A stretch of 64,000 bases of DNA, from assembly GCA_947846985.1 (NCBI GenBank), contig CANTUZ010000020.1, forward strand, positions 4,541,959 to 4,605,958, written 5' to 3'. Origin of the DNA: Fratercula arctica. Its lineage: Eukaryota > Chordata > Aves > Charadriiformes > Alcidae. Position numbers and translations under genes: made by a program. The notes beneath the pieces were generated by a model, which had not been told where the DNA came from, did no database searches, and saw nothing but the letters and a program-made list of their open reading frames with translations. This document shows, piece after piece, positions 24,395 through 52,140 of this stretch (position 1 is the first letter of the stretch; each line of letters starts with the position of its first letter).

Positions 24395-25183
24395 TTTATT
24401 TTCACGCCACCGTGTTACAGGCAGGAGGGTCCCAGCCGCAGGAGGGTGACAGCTCCAGCAGCCCCAGCCGCCCGCGGGGCCAGGCTGCTCCCCCAGCTCC
24501 CTCCTTCCACCGCCTCCTGCTAGATACAATATTTAAAACTTTTAATATAAAGGTTAAGTTCATTATTCTCGATCCTGAGAAACATTTCGTCCGTTTACGG
24601 AGCTCTCGCTGTAAACAAAGCACCACAGGCACCAAGCCCGCACCCCGGTGCAGGCATCCCCAGCTCCGGGGCCGGGTGGCAGAGGAGGAGAGGGATGTCC
24701 CCACCGGCATGAGGACAGGAAGGGTGGCCGGTGGTCCCCTGCCCATGGCGTTGGGAGGGTCAGCCACCGGGACCAGCACAGCCCTGCCACACTGCTCTCC
24801 TTTGGGAGTGAATTCCCCAGGATGGGAATTGCCCGGATCCAGGCAGGTAACCTCTGGCTGGAGCGATACCCAGGGCTCTGCGGGTACACACACCCCCAAC
24901 AAACCTCCACCATGCCTCCCCTCTCCTCTCTGCCCCGGTGCACGCTACTCGTTATTAAAAAAAATTAAAATACAGATATCCCAAAGGAAGAAACACCCCC
25001 CCGAAGCGCCCCACCGGTCCTCCCTGCCCCTCCCTCCCCACGTTGCTCCCTTGACACAAGGTAAACTTAAAAAAAAAGACGCCTGCAGCAGCGCCCGTTG
25101 GTGCCCGGTCCCTACGGGCACATCCCGGGGCGGGCAGAGCCGCGGCGGTGGTGCCGTGGGTCCCCAGCCCCGGTGCTGGGACC
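24395..25183 (-). other. PIK3C2B: PIK3C2B 3'UTR (inferred) with AATAAA signal
   Basis: About 0.8 kb follows the PIK3C2B stop and reaches an AATAAA (TTTATT on the plus strand) at 24395-24400. Just downstream in the gene's direction is a duplicated 12-mer containing TGCCTGCACATC. A short AT-rich block with A-runs at 24955-24970 lies inside. No coding potential. Confidence 0.6.
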
Positions 25184-41367
<16,184 letters not shown>

Positions 41368-42086
41368 CTCTCCGGGGACCGGGACCTCTTCCTCCTGGGC
41401 TGAGGGGTCAGGAGAAAGGCATGCTGCACCGCCGGCCACCTGGGTGGAGGGGAAAGGCAAGGGTTAAGGCTGGGCGGGCTACCATAAGGAAGGCTGGCTA
41501 ACAAGGGTCTAGCTGGCAGCAGCCGGTGGTACAGCCCTTCCTCTCTGCCACGGAAAAAAGGAAATGTTTAGCGCCTCACCAATGCGGTGGGTTAAATAAA
41601 GATTTTACTGCCTCCAACCCCCCCAGGACCCCATGGCTACCAGGCAGGCAGGGCTGGTTGGCCCCGCAGCAGCTGCTGGGGCTATTGCTGGAGCCCAACG
41701 TATTTCCCCGAGGACAAAATAAGAGGCAGAGAGTGGGGAGGGCAGCGGGGCCGGCGCCTGCAGCTGGGGCTGACTCAACCTGCAACCCCCCCGGGGCCGG
41801 CAGCCGGCGTGGGCTCCACAGAGGTGCCGATGCACCGGTGGCATGGCTAGGATGTGGCTCTGAGGTGCCTTGATGGTCTCGGGACCAGCACAGCTTGGAG
41901 AAAAAGGCAGCCTCCACCAGCAAAGCTAGGGCTTTTTGAAGGAGAAAGGAAAGGATGAGAAGGGCAAGGAAGGGACGAGGCGCTGCCCCTCTCGCCCCAC
42001 ACCGTGCCCGTGGGGGAAGTGGATACTCAGTTTGCAGCAGCGAGGCTGGAGATAATTCAAAACCCGCCCGGATGCAGGTCCTGTCC

Positions 42087-42169
42087 GACCTGCTCCAGGT
42101 GTCCCGGCTTTGGCAGGGGGTAGATGATCTCCAGAGGTTCCTTCCAACACCCACTGTTCTGTGATTCTG
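42087..42169 (+). mobile_element. CR1 LINE 3' tail fragment (plus)
   Basis: Contains GACCTGCTCCAGGTG, GGCAGGGGGTAGATGATCTC and CAGAGGTTCCTTCCAACACC, and ends CTGTTCTGTGATTCTGA, a standard CR1 3' end. Confidence 0.85.
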
Positions 42170-43842
42170 AGCCATGAACATCCCGTGGCTGGTCCCGAGG
42201 GTTTTACCCGGCAGCACCCTGCTCCCTCCCCATCTGAGGGCCATGGCATCCTCTCCCCAAATCCCGTTTCAGCAGAGGGAACCGCGCATGGCCTGGGATG
42301 GCCGGGAGCACCCGCTGCTCACGGGTTCCCATTGCTATTCCCCAGCACCGATCAGCCCGGGCTGCTTCAGCGAGGAAGATGCGGGGCACGGCGATGGGGA
42401 CGCGGGCGTCGCGCTCTGCTCTCCTAACCACGGACCCGTGGGTCTCCCCGAGCCTCTCGGCGGCGCCTGGAGCCGCACAGCCTCCAAACCCAGCTTTTTG
42501 CAAGAATTCGGCTGCGTGAGCAGAGAGGCGAAACAGCCGGACTGGAAACCGCTCCCTGGCCCCCGACCAAAACCCGCGGAGGGCGGTGACCGCAGGGGGG
42601 GCTCCGCTCTGTCCGGCCAGCACCGCGCTCCCCGGGGAAGGATGTTTCGCCTCCTCTTCCCTTCCTAGCAAAATAAATAACGAAGTGGATGTTAAACAGA
42701 AGAGCGGAGCAAACCCGAAGCCCCTGGAGATGGCCGGCACTTGAAATCTCAAGAGTCAAGAGGCAGCTGAGCATTCTCGGGCTCTGGCCAGGGCTCAGCA
42801 CGGGGAGGAAACGGGACCTCCGCTGCCACCCCGGGCTCTCCTCTGCCCTGCACAGCGCATGGCACTGGCTGATGCTCTGATTTAGGGTGAAACGGTGCAA
42901 ATCGCTCCTTCCCGGTGATTGCAAGCGTTTCTGCTGGAAAGGGCTGCTGGGGGCTGCGGCCATTGCTGAACCCGAGCATCCCCCCTCAGTGCCCGTGGCG
43001 GGGGGGAGCCTGCGCTCAGGTGGCAGGAAAGCCCTTAATCACAGGGAGAGGACGGGCAGATGCCTCTGGCAATGGAGGAGCCCAGCTGGCACAACACGTA
43101 GCCCCCACATCCCACCCCACAGCATCGGGCAACCACCTCCAGCCTGGGCTATGCCTCTGACCACCCTCCTCCAGCACACAGCACCCCGTGGAGCATCACC
43201 ATCACCATGGAGCATCACCAGGCTGGTCCCCAGGTCCCCTCCCAGCCCAGTTGCTGATTATCACCCCCTCCTCACCCGCGAATGGGGCCTCTTGACCCCA
43301 GGACCAGATGGCTGCTAATTAGCCCAGCCCAGGCTTCGTCTGCTGCAAACACATCTCCTGCGAGCGAGGTGGGTTTGGCCACACAGGTCCCCTCGCAGCC
43401 CCCCAGCACCTCACTCAACCAGCGCTTTGTGCTTTCTAACTGGAAAAATGGCCTTGGGTTGGGGACAGGCTGGAAACGCTCCTTTCCCTGGCGTTTTAGT
43501 CCCTGCCGGCAGCCGTGGGCTTTTCCTGGAAAAATAGAAATCCCAAAAGCTGGCAGTCCTGGGCTTCTGGAAGCTGAACAAAGAAAATCTGCTTTTAACC
43601 CAAAAGCAATAAAATCAAACCAATTTTTGTGGCTGACAAAGCCACAAACCCGTTCTTGTCTCCAAGAGAATCATCTGCATCTCACTGACGTTTTGAGAGG
43701 AGAAATGCTCCCGCCTGGTCGAGCCAGGGCTCCTGCATGGGTGGGTGGGACGCAGCCGGACCCGCACCGAGGCAGCAACAGCAAACATGGACCTGCCTCC
43801 GCCAGGAGCCTGGCGGATACCATCGGAGCGGCTGCGACACAA

Positions 43843-43875
43843 GGATGGGGATAGGGATGGGGATGGGGATGGGGA
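43843..43875. repeat. (GGGGAT)n microsatellite
   Basis: Five hexamers, G-rich on the plus strand, in the PIK3C2B leader intron. Confidence 0.8.
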
Positions 43876-44348
43876 GGAAGGCTTAGCCTGTGCTTGGCAC
43901 AGCAACCCCACCGTGCCAACACCAGCCGGAGAAAAGTCACACGGGAAGGGGCTGCGTGCGCCCTGGGGGATGTCACCTCGGCTGGGGACACCACGAGCAT
44001 CCCCAAGCTCTTCTCCCCCATCCCCTTTTCTCCCGAGCCGGCATGGCAGCTGGACCAAGGTGGTGCAAACCCACATGAAAGAGACCCAAAACCTCCCCGT
44101 CGCCCTCCAAATCCTCGGCCAGGGGCAGGACTGATGCTCAACCAGCACCCCCCGCTGCAGGCTCCTGCTCCCTCGTGTTTGGTGCGTGGCTGCCAGCGTT
44201 TCCACCGAATGCCTCCCTCTCCCCAGCAGCCTGTTACCAAAATTACCCGGGACTGTGAGCCGTGGGTTGGGTCTCAGCACGGGAGCTCCCTGGGCGGGAG
44301 CTGAATTCCAGCGGAGCAGAGACAAGCAGATTTTTTTCCTCTTTAAAA

Positions 44349-44368
44349 TACTACTACTACTACTACTA
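44349..44368. repeat. (TAC)n microsatellite
   Basis: About six perfect TAC triplets. Confidence 0.85.
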
Positions 44369-47300
44369 ACATAGGGGTAATTTTCTGACTTTAAATTTCC
44401 TGGCATTCGCCACAGTCACGTCAGCCTCAGGAGACCCATCCGGCGAGCGCTTGGGATCCCACCTTTCGGTGAAATGCTTCGCTGTGCCGAGTTCTTGCCG
44501 CTGCAGCACACGGCGCGGCTGGAGGCGCGCGGCAGGGAAAACCACTCGGCCGCTGGAAACCCTGTGCCCTAAGCCCCGAATTATGGTTTAACACAATTTT
44601 CTTCAGAGTTTGCACCAGCACAGCCCCCTCAGGCAGACTGCAGCCTGGCAGGGAGCCACACACAGCACCGCATCCCTCGTGGAACCCACCAGCAATCGCT
44701 GCTCTGTTCTGCGTGGCCGCGTCAGCGGAGCGGAGGGACGTTTCCCCATTGACGCGGTGCCCAGAGGCACGAAGCCAACCTCCTCTCGGGGACAGCCCTC
44801 CAGAACATCCGTGCTGAGACCAAACCCAGCTCCAAATCCTCTTTTTGGCAACCTCTTGCATTTTTAAATGCCGTTCCAGAGCATCTGCTGGTTGCGGCGT
44901 GGCCCCTTGGTACAGCACCCTGCCTGCCAGCCCAGCCAGCACCCCCCCGGGCTCTGCACCCCCTGGGGCACCCACCTGGGATGGGACGGGAAGGGAAGGG
45001 AGGCTTGGGCTGAGGTTTTCACACCTGCGTGCCGGCGGATCCCACAGAGCTTATTTTTCTAATAACAAAAAAGGTGGATCCACCCAGGAGCGAGCCCAGC
45101 CCGATGGCAGTGGCTAGGTCCCCCCCTCCCCAAGGGCTCAGGGACCCCGTTAGCCCCCTTAAAATCCCCCCACCCCAGCGGGTCCCATCTGCGGTGGCTC
45201 CTGGGGACAGTATTTCTGCAGGGCTTTGGGGCGGAGGATGCACGGGCTCTCCCTGTCCCCACACCCAGCATCGGTGGGACGGGGAGGGACGATCCCAGCC
45301 CTTGTGCAAAGAGCTGAGCATCAGCTTGGGGCAGGCTGGGGGGGATCAGGGGGAAGCTCAGCATCTCCTGCAGCCCCCCCATACCCTCTCTGCTCCCGGC
45401 AGCTGAGCAGCACCTGCTCGGTGAGGGGAGGGACGAGGGAAACCGAGCAGAAAATTGTCCTACGGGATCCCACGGTGGAGCAAACCCTGGGGGACGGGAG
45501 CCCGGGGCAGAGCTCCCGTGGCTGGTGGGGGCTCGCTGTGCACCCCCAGCTCTCCCCATCCCTCCCTCCCTTCCCCCTCGCAGGCAGCTGCGTTGGGAGC
45601 AGAGAGAAACGTTCCGAAGCATCTGGGAAGACATCAAACATCTGAGGGCGAGGAAGCAAAGGCAGCCCTGGAGGGGCACCTCCCCGGGGTGTGGGAGCCG
45701 GGGATGGAGGTTATGCCTATCAGGGGAGACAATTCACACCCATTTATAATCCGGCGGAGGGAGGAGCAGCCATGAGAAGGATAAAGCACCAGCCTTCACC
45801 TCTGGGGCTGCAGGTCCATCCATCCATCCTGCCGCTCCCACTGAACAGGGCGAGCCGCGGCGTTCCCAGCCGCCGGAGCGGCCCCTGCCCGGCCAGGAGG
45901 ATGGCAAGGGCATCCCCGCTTCGGGGACACAGACCCGACTCCCGGCTGCGTTCGCAGCCACGCAGCGTGTCCCAACCTTGTGCCATCGCTCCTGCTGCAA
46001 GTCACAGCACATCGTGGGGTTACAAAGCTCCCCAGACACGCTGGACCCTGGGGCCACCCTCCGGCGCTGGGGATGCTCCTGCATCTGCGAGGCAGAGCCA
46101 GTTCCTTGTCCCATGCAGCTCATGGCATCAGGGGGCATGTTCCCGGTGCCCCCCAACAGCTCCAGCACCCCCCCGAGCAGGCAGCACCCAGCTCCCCCTC
46201 ATCCAGAAGAAACTCTCTGGTCTCAATTCTCCTTTTCCCCTCCAAAACAGGAGGGAAACAGGGCCTTCTGGAACCTCCTGCTCAACGTCATGACCAAGGA
46301 AAGCCCTTTGGCTGGGTCTCCAGGCGGTGTTTTGACACAGCAAAACGCAGGATTTTCATCCCAGGTTGGAACTGGAGCTCCAGAGAGGGAACCTGGTCTC
46401 AGAGGTCATTGAAAACTGAAACTGAAAGCCAAAGTGTTTCATTCCTGGAGCCACATTCGGTGCTGCCGAAACACCACCCGTCAACCCAAAACCCAGCAAA
46501 ACCAATGCTCCGAAAGCGCTCACAGTGAAAACAGCACGATTCCCCCCGAAACTGATCCCAGCAGATGTTTTCAGGCAACTCTATTTGTTTTCCCCAGTTT
46601 GCAGGCAAAAAGCCCAACTCCGAAAGCCGAGGGGCTGCGCTCCCGGGAGTTTCCAGAGGGGGTTTGGAGCTGACTCCCCCCACCAGGAGCTGTCACCAGC
46701 ATTTCTCAGCAGGGCGGTAGGAAGGGCCTGGAGCTCATCCCTGTCCCCCAGGATCCAGCCCCACAGCCGGGGTCCTCGTGACAGGCTCTGGCCCCACTCC
46801 ACTGCCCAGGAGCCACCTTGGGCATGAAGGACGCAGCTCCTTCGACGCACCCCGAAGCCTCCCGTCACCGGGACAGACCTGCAGCACTCGTTGCTGCGAT
46901 GTGGAGACCCGCAGGGTCTGGCCAGTTCATTACGTGCAGCAAAATAAAACCCATCAGCTGCTGCCCCGCACACATTGAGCCGAGCGAACACCTTGAAAAC
47001 AGCCAGTGCCGCTCACTTCCAACCTGTTGCTTTACGGCCGGAGGAGTTTCTTCCTCTTCAAGCCAATACGTCTCCTATTAACAGCGGAGCAAAGCCCAGT
47101 CTGGTCCAAGCTCTCCAGAGGAGGCAGGATGTGAAGGTGGCCGATGCCAAATGCTCTTCCATCATTTTTCTACGTATTTCCACCCTCGGGAGGAAATCCT
47201 GCCCCAGGACAACAGGTCAGGTTTGGGATGGGAAAGCCCCCCGACTCGGGCCAGCCAAAGGAGGGAGCTCTGCAGAGGAACCCCCCAGAGCCCCGCGTGG

Positions 47301-48570
47301 CAGGAGCCGAGTCCGCAATGGGGACAACGGAGGGGACAATGGGGGTGTCCCAGGCAGGCGTGGGGCAGGAGGCAGTGTGGGTGGGGGGATGTCAGAGCCC
47401 CCCTGTGCAGCGACAGCCGCACGCTCGGCTGCACAGGAGATGCTGAACCTCACCCAGCACCTGCGAAGTGATGGGGACACGGGGAGGAGCGTGGGTGGGA
47501 CCTTTCCACAGCCACCCACCGCTGCATCCTCCCCGGCGTTCCCAGGCGGCAGCGCCGACAACGGGGCCAGAACACCCGGTGCCTCCTCCGCTCCCCGTCC
47601 CCGGGGCACAACCCCGGTCAGACTTTCCGAATTACTCAACCCTCGCTGCACCAGCACCCAGCACCTGCCCCCGGGGACGGGTTTTCTCGGTGCTCGGTGT
47701 CCCGGGGGGGATGCTGGCGGTCAGGTTCTCCCTGGCACAGCAGCTCCGGCACTCGGTTTCTATGCAAATCTCGGCTTCCTCCGGGGCGAGCGCCCGGTGC
47801 GGCGTGGTTAGCTGTATGACGGGTGTAGGGGCACCCAACTGCACACCGGCGTGCTGGGAGTGATCCCGCACTGGGGGCTTGGTCAGGCACGGAGGGGTTG
47901 GAACCCACTCAGGAGAGCGGAGCGATGTCAAGCGCGACACCTCCCCATCCTCAGCGCATCCCGCCGCACCAGCAGCGCCCAGGAAGAGTCCTGCCCGCGT
48001 GGCGGAGCTGGGATGGGCCGGCATGGGCTGGCAAGCAGTAGCCACCGCCCTCCCTGCCCTCTGCCCTGCAGCCCAGGGGATGGATCCTGCTGCTGCGATC
48101 GCAGCTGTATCCCTGCCCCACGCTCCGCAGGGCTGTTCCCTGCTCTCATCCTGATGCTCCCGCAGTTGAACCGGCCACTGAGGACATGCAGCAGCCGGGG
48201 TGCAGCCCCCCCGGCCCACAGTACCCTGTTGGGGTGCAGGGTCCTGGGCAGACCCAACCCAGTCTGCAATGGGAACCGACTCCTCAGGCTCTGCCCGCGG
48301 GATTTACACGACATGGGAGAGCCGCAGCCCAAGGACACGTCGCAGACACACGCAGCCCCTCCAGAGCACCCAACATGCAGGGAAACACCTCACTCGGGGC
48401 AGGGACGTGGATGCTGCCGCTGCTACAACCCTGGTGGTCCTTCCCCATGGCTGAGGACCACAGGACCCCTGGCATCGCCAGCACCCTGGCCTCGCACACC
48501 TCCCCTGCCCGGGGGTGCTGGCATGCACAGGCTGTGCACACATCCCTGGTGTGCATCCAGGCAATGCTCG

Positions 48571-48595
48571 CACACACACACACACACACACACAC
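48571..48595. repeat. (CA)n microsatellite
   Basis: Twelve perfect CA dinucleotides. Confidence 0.95.
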
Positions 48596-48784
48596 GGAGC
48601 AAAGCAGCTCCTTTCGGCTCCTGGCAGCGCATCCTCTCCCCGACCTCGCTCCACTCTGTATTTAGGAGGGTGCTCCCAAGGCGAGGTGGGGCAAGTGCCT
48701 CGCCGGGGCGGTTAGCCCGGGAGAGCTGGGTGCCCGGGCAGGTTTCCCTCATCCCACAGCTCCCGGCTACCCCGTCCCTCCCGC

Positions 48785-48985
48785 CTGGGGAGGAAAAGAT
48801 TGATTTTTCTTGATCACGCTGGTGCAGTACACCCCGGCCCAGATCCCGTGAGCAATTACATTCGTGCTTGGCCTCGCACACATGAATAGCTGTGGTTAAG
48901 TCAATATATCTCCTTTGCTTAGGGGTAATAGCTCGCATATCTCTGGAGTTTACTGCTAAATACACGCATGGGCATTTCTGCAAGT
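48785..48985. promoter_or_regulatory. AT-richer block, candidate conserved non-coding element
   Basis: In GC-rich surroundings about 0.7 kb downstream of the PIK3C2B first-exon donor, this stretch is complex, repeat-free and AT-richer, with motifs such as TTGATCACGCTG, AGCAATTACATT, TGTGGTTAAGTC (Runx-like TGTGGT) and GGGGTAATAGCT. It resembles conserved enhancers in texture. No alignment was possible. Confidence 0.3.
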
Positions 48986-49707
48986 TGGGGATCCAGAGCA
49001 CGGTACCGCAGGGGCAGAAGGAGCATCGCAGTTCACTGCAGCGTGCCCAGCATCCCCAGAAGTGCCTTCTGCCCCCACCACCGCACCGAGAGCCCGCCGT
49101 GGCTTCAGTGGGACGAGCTGACCCTTCCCGGCCGCAGATGACCACTGGCTTGTCCCCATCCCTGTCCCAGCGTGGGGGGACACACACACTCTGACATGAT
49201 GGCAAAGAGCAGAGCCCCCCCAGCCCTGCCTCTCCACTTTACTGATGGGCAACTTTGCAATTTGATGGGGATCGTTTCATTGTTCTGCTCATAAAAATAA
49301 CCCAACTTTCCGCCTCCCCCCCTCTCCCCCCCGCCCGACGGTGCAGTTCAAGAGACTCAGACCCCGCACCGTGCCCTGGGGGGTGCAGCCCCCGGGACCC
49401 CCCCACCGCCGCCCCGGGGCTTTTGGGGGGGGTTTCAATCCTGGGAAAACCACAAAGCTGGCCTGGAGCCGGGGGAAGGACTGGTAACACCCCCCTGTGC
49501 TTCCCGATGGAGCTCCCCCATCTCCTCCCAGGAGGGGAAATTATTGATATACACATATATATAATTTTTTATTTATTTTTTTTTTAAGGGGAAAAACCCG
49601 GAACGAGCCGCCCATTGGAGGAACCGGCCTGCTCCCCCCTCCCCGTCCCCCCGCACCCGCTGTGGTTGCCCCGTTCCCCCCCCACCTCCCCGGGGGATCG
49701 GCCCTAC

Positions 49708-49950
49708 CTGCTCCGAGCGGGCTGCGGCGGCGGCGGCGGCGGCGGGGCCGGGCCGGGCTGGGGCCGGGCGGCGGCGGGGCCGCGCCGCGGCGGCGGCGGC
49801 GGGAGGCGGGCGGAGGGAGGGAGGGAAGGAGGGAGGAGGGAGGGAGGGAGCACGGCGGCAGCGGCGGCGGCGGCGGACAATGGAGGGGCGCAGCGCGGAG
49901 CGGGGCCATCTCCCGGCGGCCCGCCGCATTGCACGGCGCCGGGGGCGAGG
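49708..49950 (-). promoter_or_regulatory. PIK3C2B: PIK3C2B CpG-island promoter and non-coding exon 1 (inferred)
   Basis: Extremely CpG-rich DNA with three CGG tracts (about 49727-49745, 49786-49801, 49860-49877). On the minus strand it ends in a consensus donor GGAGCAG/GTAGGG with GT at 49707-49706. A TATA-less CpG start at the expected 5' side of PIK3C2B, with a good donor, fits the untranslated first exon seen in mammals; it would splice to the acceptor at 41399. The start site is probably between about 49850 and 49950, but only composition supports that. Confidence 0.55.
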
Positions 49951-50036
49951 CGGGGCTGGTCCCCCGAGGACCCCCCCGCGGCTTCCCCGTACGTATCCCC
50001 GGGACTCTGGCAGCTCCCCTGGGATGCTCGCTGCAC

Positions 50037-50365
50037 CCTCCTCCCATCCCGCATCCCCCGCATTCCACATCCCACCTATCCCTCATCCCCCCCATCCCTC
50101 ATTCCCCCCATCCCACATCGTCCCTATCCCTCATCCCCCCATCCCGCATCCCCCCCATTCCACATCCCCACTATCCCTCAACCCCCCATCCCGCATGCCC
50201 CCCATCCCACATTGCCCCCATCCCGCATCCCTCCGCATCCCACATCCCCCCGTCCCCCACCGCCCCTATCCCACAGCACCCTCATCCTGCATCTCCCCCA
50301 TCCTGCATTCCCCCATCCCTCATCTGCTATCTTGCATTGCCCCCATCCCGCATCCCCTGGTAGGA
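50037..50365. repeat. C-rich CATCCC repeat tract
   Basis: Dozens of imperfect CATCCC units (variants CATCCCGCATCCC, CATTCCACATCCC, TATCCCTCATCCC) on the plus strand, G-rich GGGATG on the minus. It lies just upstream of the presumed PIK3C2B start and keeps all frames nearly open, which explains the long spurious ORFs here. Confidence 0.9.
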
Positions 50366-51441
50366 CAGTCAGTGGGCGATGAGCCACTCTTGCTCCTTTG
50401 CCGGCCCCCTTCCACCTCCCCAAAATGCCCCACCCTTGGGGGCATCCCTGGGGTCCCCATCAGCACCCACCTCCCACTGCTTGCCACTGGGCTGATGCTT
50501 ACACGGACGCGGGTGCTCCTCTGTACCCCTCCAGGGAGCTGCAGGAGGGTGCTGAGACACCCCACAGCACCCCACTGGGGAGCCAGGGTGCTCCTGGGGG
50601 TTCCCAGAGCCCCCCCCAGCTTGGTGGGGACACACTCTCACCCGCAACCCATGGCTCGGGGGGGAGAGCAGGGGCAGAAGTGGCTGCACAAGCACGTTGT
50701 GGGTAACTGATGTGCTGGAGCCACGGCAGTGGTGGCTGTAATTTGTTTTTGTGGGCAGCCGGCCCTGCCAGGCTCTTGCAGGCAGGCAAAATAATCACCT
50801 CCAAAACCCCAGCGCCGCGCTGGAGAGCCACGGACCGCGCTGGGAGGGCTGCGGGTCACAGCCTGTGGTTTGGGTTTAGTGGTGACAGAGTGTTATCCCA
50901 GCCTCCCTGCTTCCCTGCAGATCCCCAGGAGACGGGAGGATGGAGGTTGTTGCAGGATTCACCACACCACGTCGGGGGAAGTCAGGACTTGGGGGTCTCC
51001 CAGTGCAGCTGGGCACCCCCAGGCCCCATCTCCCACCAGGCCCTGATGGAAAAATGGCCCCGATCAGCACCATGTCCGCCTGCAAAACCCACGGGAATCG
51101 TCACCCACGGTGTGGGATGCGGGGCTGTGGGTCGGCTGGAGAAATCCTGCTAATTAAACACGCCCCAGTATCCCCTGTGCTGGGACGGATTATTCCCAGT
51201 CCTCCTACTCTTTCCACTTTGCCTAACACCCTGCCCCCACCCCCCCCCGCAGCTTTCCCCAGCGCTGCCCTCCCAGCAGCAAGGAGCTTTGCTGCGGGGA
51301 AGGGGGACACCCGGGGGGACACCCCTCCTCGCAGGGCACCCCCTGCCCGACGGCCCATGCTGCGGGTGTCCGTGGGGGTTCAGGAAGCCGTGCAGACCGC
51401 GGCTCGGGTGATCTACAGACAGGGCGAGTGCTACATCCAGA
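50366..51441. other. Intergenic spacer upstream of the tRNA pair
   Basis: GC-rich, with no repeat family, exon or RNA gene recognised. It lies between the PIK3C2B promoter and the first tRNA. Confidence 0.5.
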
Positions 51442-51514
51442 GCCCGGATAGCTCAGTCGGTAGAGCATCAGACTTTTAATCTGAGGGTCCAGGGTTCAAG
51501 TCCCTGTTCGGGCG
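51442..51514 (+). tRNA. tRNA-Lys (anticodon UUU)
   Basis: A 73-nt intron-less cloverleaf. The acceptor stem GCCCGGA pairs with TTCGGGC (one G-U pair). The A box is TAGCTCAGTCGG, the anticodon stem TCAGA/TCTGA encloses C-T-TTT-A-A with anticodon TTT at 51475-51477, the B box is GGTTCAAGTCC, and the discriminator is G. No CCA is encoded, as expected for a eukaryote. It is followed at 51519-51526 by a run of eight T, a Pol III terminator. Identical to the tRNA at 51690-51762. Confidence 0.98.
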
Positions 51515-51518
51515 ATGA

Positions 51519-51526
51519 CTTTTTTT
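51519..51526 (+). terminator. Pol III T-run terminator of tRNA-Lys
   Basis: Uninterrupted T tract five bases after the tRNA 3' end. Confidence 0.9.
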
Positions 51527-51678
51527 TCCCCCTTCCTTTTTCTCCTAACTATTTTTTCCCTCAAGAGCCTTTTACACCCGCGGCAGGGGCGGCTCTTCCC
51601 ACCGGGGGAATCCCGGCTGCGGCCCCGGACGGGAAATTAAAAAAAAAAAAAAAACACAAAAGCAGCTCGTAGGAGGAG

Positions 51679-51682
51679 AAAA
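51679..51682 (-). terminator. Pol III terminator of the minus-strand tRNA-Lys
   Basis: AAAA on the plus strand is TTTT for the minus-strand transcript, the minimum vertebrate Pol III terminator. Confidence 0.7.
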
Positions 51683-51689
51683 GTATTTC

Positions 51690-51762
51690 CGCCCGAACAG
51701 GGACTTGAACCCTGGACCCTCAGATTAAAAGTCTGATGCTCTACCGACTGAGCTATCCGGGC
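51690..51762 (-). tRNA. tRNA-Lys (anticodon UUU), identical inverted copy
   Basis: The reverse complement is base-for-base identical over 73 nt to the tRNA at 51442-51514, with the anticodon at 51729-51727. A TTTT on its strand (AAAA at 51679-51682) ends transcription seven bases beyond. The two genes converge with 175 bp between them, and the flanks share only a short CAGA 5' of each gene. Confidence 0.98.
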
Positions 51763-52140
51763 TCTGAGAAAAACGTTTCCCGGCCGTTACTATCAGCGCA
51801 CGCGAGCATGGCAGGGCACGTACGGAGTTGAGGGGGGCTTGTACCGGGCTGGGGAGAGGCACGGGGGGTGGTCGTACCCGGCCGGTGTGCGGGCACAGCC
51901 CTGTTGGGGCTGGATAGATGGAGGGACGGGAGGGCTGGCATTGGGCTGGAGGAGGACGGGGGTGTGCAGCTCTGTACCTTATGAAGTCGTTCCGGCGTCG
52001 GGGGCTTCCACCGGGCGGGGGGAGCGTGTACTGGGCCGGGGTGGGTGGTTTGCACTGCGATGGTGCGACTCGTGCTCGGTCCTCCACCGCTTGGTGGCGT
52101 GCGCGCTCCTCGCCCGGGGCTCCGCGCCTCTCTAGCGGCA

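Larger units (their letters stand above)
41400..49707 (-). other. PIK3C2B intron between non-coding exon 1 and coding exon 1
   Basis: An 8.3-kb GC-rich intron. It holds a CR1 tail (42087-42169), simple repeats (43843-43875, 44349-44368, 48571-48595) and an AT-richer block at 48785-48985. No coding exon, tRNA or second gene was recognised; further non-coding leader exons could be hidden here. Confidence 0.55.

Noticed and set aside
49605..49625. CCAAT box (CCCATTGG) as the PIK3C2B core promoter
   Set aside because: It lies about 90 bp downstream of the predicted leader-exon donor in gene orientation, so it cannot serve the start favoured here.
49541..50710. Several long overlapping frames on both strands
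   Set aside because: Produced by CpG-island CGG tracts and the CATCCC repeat; no splice or family support beyond the presumed leader exon.
51419..51479. Short peptide ending SPDSSVGRASDF on both strands
   Set aside because: It is the tRNA-Lys gene read as protein.
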